Below, in pieces: positions 1-5,654 of a stretch of DNA of 6,685 nt; the first letter of the stretch is position 1, and the number at the start of each line of letters is the position of its first letter. The notes beneath the pieces were generated by a model. That model was not told where the DNA came from, searched no databases, and saw only the letters and a program-made list of their open reading frames with translations. This DNA comes from Flavobacteriales bacterium. Lineage in GTDB: Bacteria; Bacteroidota; Bacteroidia; Flavobacteriales; BACL11. The position numbers and the translations under genes were made by a program. The stretch covers positions 1 to 6,685 of the forward strand of contig NZHS01000066.1 of the NCBI GenBank assembly GCA_002689735.1, read 5' to 3'.

Positions 1-1
1 C

Positions 2-739
2 TTTGGAATAGTTGCTGGAGTTATTTTTGGATATTTTTTTGATATTATTGGTTTTAGAACTAAATCTGAAAATATTCAACAAATAAAAAACGAGGATCTA
101 AATGTTAAAAAAACAAAAGATACCTCAGTAAATATATTTATTCAAAAAATTGGCTTTTACGCCATTTTAGCGATGGCTATGTTTTTAGCTCCCGATTCTA
201 TTATGGCGTTATGGGGAGGAGAGATTGAGTCTATTTCAAGTCTAACTTACTTGCTTTCAATAGCGTTGACTATCTCATGCATAATTTTTTACTTATTAAA
301 TAAATTTACTTTTAAAGATCACGACTGCTATTCCTCCTACAGAAATATTAAATCAACAATATTACATGCGATTTTGGATGTTGCTATGGTTGTAACATAT
401 GTTTTTCTTGGATTATTTGTTGCTAACTATGTTATTGATGTAATAGTAGGTGCTGATACATTTGATGCGTGGATGACATCCTCTGTTTATCTTGTTGTAT
501 TGTTATCAGCTTTAATAGGAGTAACACCGGGATGTGGAGGAGTAATTGCAGTTGCAGTGGCTTTTATTACCATTCCTAATTTCCCTATGGCAGCACTAAT
601 CGCAGCTGCTATTTCAACAAGTGGAGACGGAATTTTTCCTTTACTTGCAGTGAATAAAAAAGATGGATTTATTGTATCTTTACTTGGGCTAGTAATTGCT
701 TTAGTTGTCGGTTACTTAGCATTAGCTTTAGGATTTTAA
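2..739 (+). CDS. Putative 10-TM manganese/heavy-metal exporter (ArsP_2-like), 3' part
   Basis: Partial gene whose 5' end lies left of the window; the frame is open from base 2, giving 245 visible residues. An in-frame ATG at 173 is not the real start, because the residues before it (FGIVAGVIFGYFFDIIGFR) look like a family membrane segment followed by a charged cytoplasmic loop. The rest is very hydrophobic, with about five or six further membrane segments. Near the C-terminus is the sequence LIGVTPGCGG (PGCGG at visible residues 176-180), then a re-entrant-like stretch and ISTSGDGIFPLLAV. This pair resembles the 'IPGCGP...NAISxDGDALFPxxA' end of the putative 10-TM heavy-metal or manganese exporter family, which is my basis for the call. 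The family's substrate is poorly established, so metal export is inferred by family only. It ends in TAA 18 bases before the SprT-like gene, in the same frame, and is probably co-transcribed with it. Confidence 0.8.
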   Translation, partial: FGIVAGVIFGYFFDIIGFRTKSENIQQIKNEDLNVKKTKDTSVNIFIQKIGFYAILAMAMFLAPDSIMALWGGEIESISSLTYLLSIALTISCIIFYLLNKFTFKDHDCYSSYRNIKSTILHAILDVAMVVTYVFLGLFVANYVIDVIVGADTFDAWMTSSVYLVVLLSALIGVTPGCGGVIAVAVAFITIPNFPMAALIAAAISTSGDGIFPLLAVNKKDGFIVSLLGLVIALVVGYLALALGF

Positions 740-757
740 TACTTATTAAGTTTAACA

Positions 758-1342
758 TTGGATTTCAAAAATTATATTCCTCTTTTGGCATCTCCCCAAA
801 TCACAAAATGGATTAATGAATTAAGTATTGATATTAGATTTGTCAATCCACGAAAAACTAAATTAGGAGATTATCGATTTAGAAATAATCAGCATTTTAT
901 TACGATTAATAATAATTTAAATAAATATGCTTCATTAATTACATTAACTCATGAAATTGCTCATGCTTTTACTTTTGCTGAATTTGGAAACACTATAAAG
1001 CCTCATGCAAGACAGTGGAAAGAAATTTTTAAAAAATTAATGCTGAATTTTTTTGATTATAATATTTTTCCTGATGATATTTTGCCTGTACTTTCTAGTT
1101 ACTTAATTAATCCATCTGCTAGTACAACTAACGATGAGTTTTTATCTTTAATTTTAAGAAAATATGATAGCGAAATTTTTTTAACAATTTCAGAAATTAA
1201 TGATGGAGATAATTTTACATACTCAGGTAAAAAGTATATAAAATATCAAAAAATTAGAAAAAGAATAAAATGTCTAAATTTAGATAATAATAGATATTAC
1301 CTTTTTAATCCAATAACACAGATTAAAAAAATTGATTTATAA
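758..1342 (+). CDS. SprT-like zinc metalloprotein
   Basis: 194-residue SprT-like domain protein. The zinc-metalloprotease motif HEIAH is at residues 65-69, with a likely third zinc ligand at H83 in KPHARQW, the usual SprT arrangement. The N-terminal VNPRKTKLGDYR and ITINNNLNKY segments and the C-terminal basic KIRKRIKCLNL...YYLFNP segment match the Bacteroidota form. There is only one cysteine (C172), so the C-terminal zinc ribbon of classical SprT is absent. Distant relatives such as SPRTN degrade DNA-protein crosslinks; the role of the bacterial short form is not settled, so I infer only a cytoplasmic metallopeptidase-like protein. The start is TTG at 758: the frame is open back to the upstream gene's stop, no ATG occurs before residue 95, and TTG matches the length and N-terminus (xYIP) of relatives. 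It lies between the exporter and manC in an apparent operon; I recall SprT-manC adjacency in flavobacteria but cannot verify it here. Confidence 0.88.
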   Translation: MDFKNYIPLLASPQITKWINELSIDIRFVNPRKTKLGDYRFRNNQHFITINNNLNKYASLITLTHEIAHAFTFAEFGNTIKPHARQWKEIFKKLMLNFFDYNIFPDDILPVLSSYLINPSASTTNDEFLSLILRKYDSEIFLTISEINDGDNFTYSGKKYIKYQKIRKRIKCLNLDNNRYYLFNPITQIKKIDL

Positions 1343-1358
1343 ATATATTTTAACTTTG
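1332..1358 (+). promoter_or_regulatory. Possible Bacteroidota-type promoter for manC
   Basis: An exact TAnnTTTG -7 element (TAACTTTG, 1351-1358) lies 14 bases before the manC start, with a TTG at 1332-1334 as a possible -33 element. The spacer is 16 bases, one below the range of about 17-23 usually quoted for this phylum. Transcription would start near 1363, giving a leader of about 10 bases. The -33 element lies inside the last codons of the SprT-like gene. If real, manC has its own promoter in addition to any read-through from upstream genes. Chance -7 matches are common in A+T-rich DNA. Confidence 0.4.
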
Positions 1359-1372
1359 TAAAAAAAATTACT

Positions 1373-2449
1373 TTGAATAAAAACAATTATGCCGTAATAA
1401 TGGCCGGAGGTATTGGGTCAAGATTTTGGCCTCTTAGTAAAAAAGAGAGGCCAAAACAATTCTTAGATATTTTAGGAGTTGGAGAAACTCTTATACAGCA
1501 AACATATAGAAGACTTAGTTTAATATGTCCTAAGGAAAATATATTTATTGTTACCAATAATAAATATTTTAATTTATGTAAGGAGCAAGTAAACCAAATC
1601 TCAGATGATAATATACTTTGTGAGCCTGTAATGCGAAATACAGCACCTTGCATTGCTTTTGCAGCATTTAAAATTCATTCCATTAATTCTGAAGCTAAGA
1701 TGATTGTAGCGCCATCTGATCACCTTATTACAGATGAGGCTGAATATGTCCGAATTATAAATGAAATATTTGATGTAATTTCTAAAGAAGAGATACTAGT
1801 AACTCTAGGTATTCAACCGTATCGCCCAGATACAGGTTATGGATATATTCAATATGAAGAAACAAACTCTATTTATTCTAATACTAATATTAAAAAGGTA
1901 AAAACTTTTACTGAGAAACCAAATAGAGATTTGGCATTACAATTTTTGGATAGCGGAGATTTTCTATGGAACGCAGGTATATTTCTATTTACCTCTAAAG
2001 TTATTATTGACTCATACAAAAAAGATTTAAGAGATATATATGATGTTTTTAAAAGTGGTGAGGGGATGTATGGCACTTCTAATGAAAAAGACTTTATCAA
2101 TAGAATTTTCTCCTCATGTAAAAACATTTCTATTGATTATGGAATTTTAGAAAAATCTGATTTTGTGTATGTATATCCCTCTAATTTTGGTTGGAGTGAT
2201 TTAGGTACTTGGGGGTCAATAGATACTCATTTACCGAAAGATGATGATAATAATACTATTAGTGGAGGAGATATTCAATTGCATAATTCAAAAGACAATA
2301 TTGTTATTTTTGAAAATGATAAAGAATGTATTATTAATGGTTTAACAGGATACATTGTTGTTGAAAGTGATAATTCTTTATTAATCTGCAATAAAGCAGA
2401 TGAGCAAGAGATAAAAAAATTCACATTAGGATTAAAAAGTAATAAATAA
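1373..2449 (+). CDS. manC: Mannose-1-phosphate guanylyltransferase (GDP-mannose pyrophosphorylase)
   Basis: 358-residue enzyme that joins GTP and mannose-1-phosphate to make GDP-mannose and pyrophosphate in the cytoplasm, feeding surface polysaccharide and GDP-deoxysugar synthesis. Nucleotidyltransferase motifs run in order: AGGIGSRFWPLS (11-22) with PKQF (27-30) for nucleotide binding; EPVMRNTAP (84-92); VAPSDH (112-117) with the metal-binding Asp; TGYGYIQ (154-160); FTEKP (179-183); WNAGIF (199-204); SIDYGILEKS (253-262); GWSDLGTW (273-280). The length fits the single-domain type; there is no fused phosphomannose isomerase domain. The start is TTG at 1373, because the only nearby ATG (residue 10, in VIMAGG) would remove the first beta-strand. 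It sits 30 bases after the SprT-like gene and ends one base from the convergent fumC stop. Phosphomannomutase and GDP-mannose-using enzymes are not in the window, so its final product cannot be named. Confidence 0.96.
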   Translation: MNKNNYAVIMAGGIGSRFWPLSKKERPKQFLDILGVGETLIQQTYRRLSLICPKENIFIVTNNKYFNLCKEQVNQISDDNILCEPVMRNTAPCIAFAAFKIHSINSEAKMIVAPSDHLITDEAEYVRIINEIFDVISKEEILVTLGIQPYRPDTGYGYIQYEETNSIYSNTNIKKVKTFTEKPNRDLALQFLDSGDFLWNAGIFLFTSKVIIDSYKKDLRDIYDVFKSGEGMYGTSNEKDFINRIFSSCKNISIDYGILEKSDFVYVYPSNFGWSDLGTWGSIDTHLPKDDDNNTISGGDIQLHNSKDNIVIFENDKECIINGLTGYIVVESDNSLLICNKADEQEIKKFTLGLKSNK

Positions 2450-2461
2450 TTTATTTATTAC
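2439..2461. repeat. 11-bp perfect inverted repeat at convergent manC/fumC stops
   Basis: The arms are GTAATAAATAA (2439-2449) and its exact reverse complement TTATTTATTAC (2451-2461), separated by the single base at 2450. Each arm consists of the last three codons (AAT AAA TAA, Asn-Lys-stop) of one gene plus two bases of the codon before. The symmetry therefore falls exactly on the one-base gap between manC and fumC. It is almost all A+T and lacks a GC stem, so it would be a weak hairpin at best. It could act as a bidirectional transcription end or be a coincidence of codon choice. Confidence 0.75.
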
Positions 2462-3842
2462 ACATTAAATAGGGGTTTACCCATTTATCAAATTCATCTT
2501 CAGAAAGATATTTAAGTTTTAGTGCTTCTTCTTTTAGAGTTGTTCCATTATTATAAGCGTTTTTTGCAATTTCTGACGCTTTGTCATATCCTATTTTTGT
2601 ATTTAGAGCAGTAACTAACATCAATGAGTTTTTTAGATTCTTTTGAATATTATTAAGATTTGGTTGTATTCCTGAAATACAATTCTTTTCAAATGACTTA
2701 CAAGCATCAGCTAATAATTTTGCCGATTGTAAGAAATTTGCAGCAATTACAGGCTTAAAAACATTAAGCTGTAAGTGTCCTTGCATACCTGCAACTGCAA
2801 TTGTTGAATCATTTCCAATTACTTGTGCACATACCATAGTTAAGGCTTCTACTTGTGTTGGATTTACTTTACCAGGCATTATCGACGATCCTGGTTCATT
2901 TGAAGGAATTAATACTTCTCCAATTCCACATCTTGGTCCTGAAGATAATATACGAATATCATTAGCTATTTTGTTTAAAGAAATAGCAATTTGTTTTAAA
3001 GCGCCATGCGATTCAATTATTGCATCATTAGCTGAGAGTGCTTCAAATTTATTACTAGCACTTAAGAAATTAATTTCAGAAAATTCAGATATTTTTTTTG
3101 CCACTAAATCAGCATATCCTTTAGGTGCGTTTAATCCAGTACCTACAGCTGTTCCGCCAATAGCTAACTCAGATAAATGAGGTAAAGTATTTTTTAAAGC
3201 TTTAATTCCAAATTCTAATTGAGCTACAAAAGCTGAAAATTCCTGACCTAGTGTTAATGGAGTCGCATCCATCAAATGAGTTCTTCCAATTTTAACTATC
3301 TCTTCAAAGGCTTTAGATTTTTTGTCTAATTCATTTTTTAAGCTTTCAAGACAAGGAATTGTTTTATTTAAAATAAGTTTCATTGCAGCAATATGAATAG
3401 CAGTTGGAAATGTATCGTTAGAACTTTGAGATTTATTTACATCATCATTAGCATGTATTAATTTTTTTGTACCATTTATTGTTCCTCCATCATTAATATG
3501 AGCTACATTAGCAATTACCTCATTTACATTCATATTTGATTGTGTTCCACTACCAGTCTGCCAAATTACTAATGGAAATTGATCATTATGCTTTTGATCT
3601 AATATTTCATCACAAACTTTTGAAATTGCTTCTTTTTTTTCATTTGATAAAATACCAAGTTCATAGTTTGCATGAGCTGCAGATTTTTTTAAAATCGCAA
3701 AGCCATAAATAATTTCTAATGGCATACTTGATTCAGGTCCTATTCTAAAGTTGTTTCTACTTCTTTCTGTTTGAGCTCCCCAAAATTTATTAAAAGGAAC
3801 CTTAACCTCACCCATAGTGTCTTTTTCTATTCTATATTTCAT
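2451..3842 (-). CDS. fumC: Fumarate hydratase, class II
   Basis: 463-residue iron-independent fumarase that interconverts fumarate and L-malate in the TCA cycle; the family forms cytoplasmic homotetramers. The family signature [11 protein letters not shown] is at residues 318-328, with catalytic-loop Ser S319 and K325/N327. The general acid-base region [16 protein letters not shown] (186-201) carries H189, matching E. coli H188. The substrate-binding [11 protein letters not shown] (98-108) and SSND (140-143) are present. Length and N-terminus ([11 protein letters not shown]) match FumC, distinguishing it from aspartase, adenylosuccinate lyase and argininosuccinate lyase. The start is ATG at 3842. 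The second-site loop reads HANDDVN (130-136), where HPND is usual: an Ala replaces Pro outside the catalytic site. It converges on manC with one base between stops. A good promoter lies about 200 bases upstream (4047-4075), so the transcript would have a long leader. Confidence 0.97.
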   Translation of the reverse strand: MKYRIEKDTMGEVKVPFNKFWGAQTERSRNNFRIGPESSMPLEIIYGFAILKKSAAHANYELGILSNEKKEAISKVCDEILDQKHNDQFPLVIWQTGSGTQSNMNVNEVIANVAHINDGGTINGTKKLIHANDDVNKSQSSNDTFPTAIHIAAMKLILNKTIPCLESLKNELDKKSKAFEEIVKIGRTHLMDATPLTLGQEFSAFVAQLEFGIKALKNTLPHLSELAIGGTAVGTGLNAPKGYADLVAKKISEFSEINFLSASNKFEALSANDAIIESHGALKQIAISLNKIANDIRILSSGPRCGIGEVLIPSNEPGSSIMPGKVNPTQVEALTMVCAQVIGNDSTIAVAGMQGHLQLNVFKPVIAANFLQSAKLLADACKSFEKNCISGIQPNLNNIQKNLKNSLMLVTALNTKIGYDKASEIAKNAYNNGTTLKEEALKLKYLSEDEFDKWVNPYLMCNK

Positions 3843-3897
3843 CTTAAATATTTTGTTTGTTTAATAAGTTGTTGTTTCTTTGTTTTAAATAATAACT

Positions 3898-4041
3898 ATG
3901 AAATTTATAGGTTTTTTAGCTTTTCTTTTTGTTTTTTTAATGGCATTTTGGTGTCTTTTTTTTCTGGCAAGTGTAATCCCTTATTTTATATATGTTTGGT
4001 TAAGAGAAGGTAGACTTGAAGAAAATCAGATTCCCGATTAG
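3898..4041 (+). CDS. Possible small membrane protein, 47 residues
   Basis: Short frame from ATG 3898 to TAG 4041 in the gap between fumC and prfB. I do not recognise it. The peptide begins MKFIGFLAFLFVFLMAFWC, continues hydrophobic through about residue 35 (one long or two short membrane segments, rich in Phe, with an aromatic YFIYVW end), then has a charged hydrophilic tail, REGRLEENQIPD. That layout, a membrane anchor with an aromatic belt and charged tail, looks like a real small membrane protein rather than a random translation. Against it: T-rich strands easily give open hydrophobic frames, I see no clear promoter or ribosome site for it, and the fumC promoter would produce an antisense transcript across all of it. 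Homologues with the same tail in relatives would settle it. Confidence 0.45.
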   Translation: MKFIGFLAFLFVFLMAFWCLFFLASVIPYFIYVWLREGRLEENQIPD

Positions 4042-4046
4042 CCTAA

Positions 4047-4075
4047 CAAATTTACTATTATTTTTTTTATCCAAA
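4047..4075 (-). promoter_or_regulatory. Bacteroidota-type promoter driving fumC
   Basis: Read on the minus strand: TTTG (4075-4072), a 17-base spacer, then TAAATTTG (4054-4047). This is a full match to the phylum's -33 TTTG / -7 TAnnTTTG promoter with an allowed spacer. The expected start site is near 4042, about 200 bases before the fumC ATG. The -33 element overlaps the last codons of prfB, which is transcribed in the same direction. No comparable element lies closer to fumC. The leader would run antisense through the short frame at 3898-4041. Confidence 0.55.
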
Positions 4076-5137
4076 TTCTATTAAGTACGCCTTTATAAAT
4101 TCGTTAATGTCTCCATCTAAAATATTTTTTGGATTAGTAGATTCATAGTTTGTTCTTAAATCCTTTACAAGCTTATAAGGATGAAGCACATAATTTCTAA
4201 TTTGAGATCCCCATTCAATTTTTTTCTTTTCTCCTTCTATTTTTTCTTTCTCTTTTTGTTGTTTTTCAATTTCAATTTTATAGAGTTGAGATTTTAATAA
4301 TTTAATTGCTTTTTCCTTATTTTCAAGTTGTGACCTAGTCTCAGAATTTTCTATAATTATTCCAGATGGATTGTGTTTTAATCTAACTGCTGTTTCTACT
4401 TTATTTACTCCTTGTCCTCCAGCACCTCCAGCACGAAAAGTATCCCAGCTTATCTCTGATGGATTAATTTTGATGTCAATGCTTTCATCCACTAAAGGAT
4501 ATACAAATACAGAAGCAAATGTTGTATGTCTCTTTGCATTTGAATCAAATGGAGATATTCTAACTAATCTGTGTACTCCGTTTTCACTTTTTAAATTTCC
4601 AAATGCATAATTTCCATCAAACTCTAGTGTGACCGATTTTATTCCTACAGGTTCAGCATTTTGTAAATCTAGTTGCTTGACTTTGTATCCATTTTTCTCT
4701 CCCCACATTAGATACATTCTCATTAACATTTGAGCCCAATCTTGACCTTCTGTTCCTCCTGCACCAGGATTAATAGTCATTATTCCATTTAATTTATCTT
4801 CCTTTGAATTTAACATTTTTTTAAATTCTAATTCTTCAAGAAATTTTATAGTTTTTTGCTGTTGATTAGAAAGTTCTTCCTCGTCTGCTTGTAATTCAAT
4901 CAAAATATTTAATTCTTCAATATTATTTTCGATTTTTGAGTAGAGATTTATCCATTGTTCAAGGTCTTTTTTATCTTTTAATATTTTTTCTGCCTCTTTT
5001 GGATTATTCCAAAAATCATTTTGCATCATTTTTGAATCTAATAAAGCTAGTTTTTCTTTTTTAGTTTTAATGTCTAAAAATTTAGCTAGCTGATCTCTTC
5101 TTTCTAAAATATTTGTTAATTCTTCCTGGCTAATCAT
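4067..5137 (-). CDS. prfB: Peptide chain release factor 2 (RF2)
   Basis: 356-residue class I release factor that reads UAA and UGA stop codons and triggers peptide release on the ribosome. The codon-recognition motif is SPF (195-197), specific to RF2. The catalytic GGQ is at 240-242, in GGAGGQGVNKVETAVR, and A236 sits at the position of E. coli residue 246, where Ala gives the more active form. The coiled N-terminal domain covers about residues 1-110. A Lys/Glu-rich helix (about 291-308) precedes the tail GSQIRNYVLHPYKLVKDLR, typical of Bacteroidota. Unlike most bacterial prfB genes, it is one unbroken frame: where E. coli has an in-frame UGA and a +1 shift (CTT TGA C), this gene has TTT TTA GAC (codons 20-22) and no SD-like stretch before it. 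ATG at 5137 overlaps the recX stop (8 bases), suggesting translational coupling. Confidence 0.96.
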   Translation of the reverse strand: MISQEELTNILERRDQLAKFLDIKTKKEKLALLDSKMMQNDFWNNPKEAEKILKDKKDLEQWINLYSKIENNIEELNILIELQADEEELSNQQQKTIKFLEELEFKKMLNSKEDKLNGIMTINPGAGGTEGQDWAQMLMRMYLMWGEKNGYKVKQLDLQNAEPVGIKSVTLEFDGNYAFGNLKSENGVHRLVRISPFDSNAKRHTTFASVFVYPLVDESIDIKINPSEISWDTFRAGGAGGQGVNKVETAVRLKHNPSGIIIENSETRSQLENKEKAIKLLKSQLYKIEIEKQQKEKEKIEGEKKKIEWGSQIRNYVLHPYKLVKDLRTNYESTNPKNILDGDINEFIKAYLIEFG

Positions 5138-5609
5138 GATCTTGAGATATAATTTTGATTTTTGTCCATATTAAATCTAACTCATACCCTTTTTGGTATA
5201 GGTATTTGGCTATTTTAGAATTCTTATTAAAAATATTGTTGTCACTAATTTGATTTGATTTATAATTTATTAAGTCAGTTAAGGATTTATTATATTTTTC
5301 GTCAGAAATTTGTGTAATGGCATTTTTAATATCCTCATTTTTTATACCCTTTTTTAGAAGATGGTTAGATATCTTTATTTTCCCCCATCTTCTACTGTTA
5401 AATTTTCCCATACAATACAATAACGCATATCTTTCTTCATTAATATAATTATGATTTGTTAAATGATTAATTATTTCATCGTGATTATGAAAAACTTTCC
5501 ATTCATATAATTTTTTAACTATATCAGATTTGCATTTTTCTGAGTAAGAACAATATTTTTCTAACTTATTAATAGTAATTTTTAAATCCAATATTTTGTT
5601 TTTTGACAA
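5130..5609 (-). CDS. recX: Regulatory protein RecX
   Basis: 159-residue RecX, a small all-helical cytoplasmic protein that binds RecA filaments and limits recombination and SOS activity. It shows the family's three helical repeats: LEKYCSYSEKCKSDIVKKL (16-34) with a following HNHDEIINHL segment; the core NYINEERYALLYCMGKF (54-70) and RRWGKIKISNHLLKKGI (73-89); and the C-terminal repeat KIAKYLYQKGYELDLIW (132-148). These line up with the YCAYQERC, NEERFAxxFxxGKF, WGxxKIxxxL and YLxxRGFExDLxW patterns of Bacteroidota RecX. Length is normal. The start is uncertain: no in-frame ATG fits, so I use TTG at 5609; another TTG lies six codons in (5591), and the frame stays open upstream. It is the first gene of a recX-prfB unit, with an 8-base overlap (ATGATTAG at 5137-5130). 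recA is not in the window. Confidence 0.92.
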   Translation of the reverse strand: MSKNKILDLKITINKLEKYCSYSEKCKSDIVKKLYEWKVFHNHDEIINHLTNHNYINEERYALLYCMGKFNSRRWGKIKISNHLLKKGIKNEDIKNAITQISDEKYNKSLTDLINYKSNQISDNNIFNKNSKIAKYLYQKGYELDLIWTKIKIISQDHD

Positions 5610-5613
5610 AAAC

Positions 5614-5621
5614 CAAATGTA
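5614..5621 (-). promoter_or_regulatory. Possible -7 element for recX-prfB
   Basis: The minus strand reads TACATTTG (5621-5614), an exact TAnnTTTG. It lies four bases before the assumed TTG start at 5609, so transcription would begin at or very near that codon. No clear TTG/TTTG -33 element is found at 17-23 bases further upstream, so this is weak as a complete promoter. Confidence 0.3.
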
Positions 5622-5641
5622 CGTATTCTGCTTAATAATCT

Positions 5642-5649
5642 TAAATTTG
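5642..5649 (+). promoter_or_regulatory. Possible -7 element for the MFS gene
   Basis: TAAATTTG at 5642-5649 is an exact TAnnTTTG on the + strand, ending five bases before the ATG at 5655. A start of transcription 4-7 bases downstream would coincide with the start codon. No matching -33 element is visible at the normal spacing. It mirrors the motif for recX 20 bases away; together they form an imperfect inverted repeat (7 of 8 positions). Confidence 0.3.
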
Positions 5650-5654
5650 CATGA

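Noticed and set aside
173..175. ATG at 173 as the start of the first gene
   Set aside because: The frame is open to the window edge and the upstream residues look like family membrane sequence, so the gene starts outside the window.
1387..1653. Minus-strand open frame of 88 codons inside manC
   Set aside because: It lies wholly within a well-supported gene on the other strand, and its translation has no recognisable motif; it is an antisense shadow.
1873..2127. Minus-strand open frame of 84 codons inside manC
   Set aside because: Antisense to conserved manC motifs, with no domain of its own.
2971..3180. Plus-strand open frame inside fumC
   Set aside because: Antisense to conserved fumC coding sequence; a compositional shadow.
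3771..4013. Plus-strand 80-codon open frame overlapping the start of fumC
   Set aside because: Half of it is antisense to the conserved FumC N-terminus, and the rest is an unstructured Phe/Ser/Cys-rich translation of a T-rich strand. The frame at 3898-4041 is the more protein-like reading of this gap.
4056..4068. T-run after the short frame as an intrinsic terminator
   Set aside because: The eight T residues at 4061-4068 are not preceded by a GC-containing stem; the only nearby symmetry (TTAG C CTAA at 4038-4046) is too short and too far away.
4221..4262. T/C-rich low-complexity stretch as a repeat element
   Set aside because: It encodes the Lys/Glu-rich helix of RF2 found in the family, so codon composition explains it.
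4371..4610. Plus-strand open frame inside prfB
   Set aside because: Antisense to the GGQ and SPF regions of RF2; no independent support.
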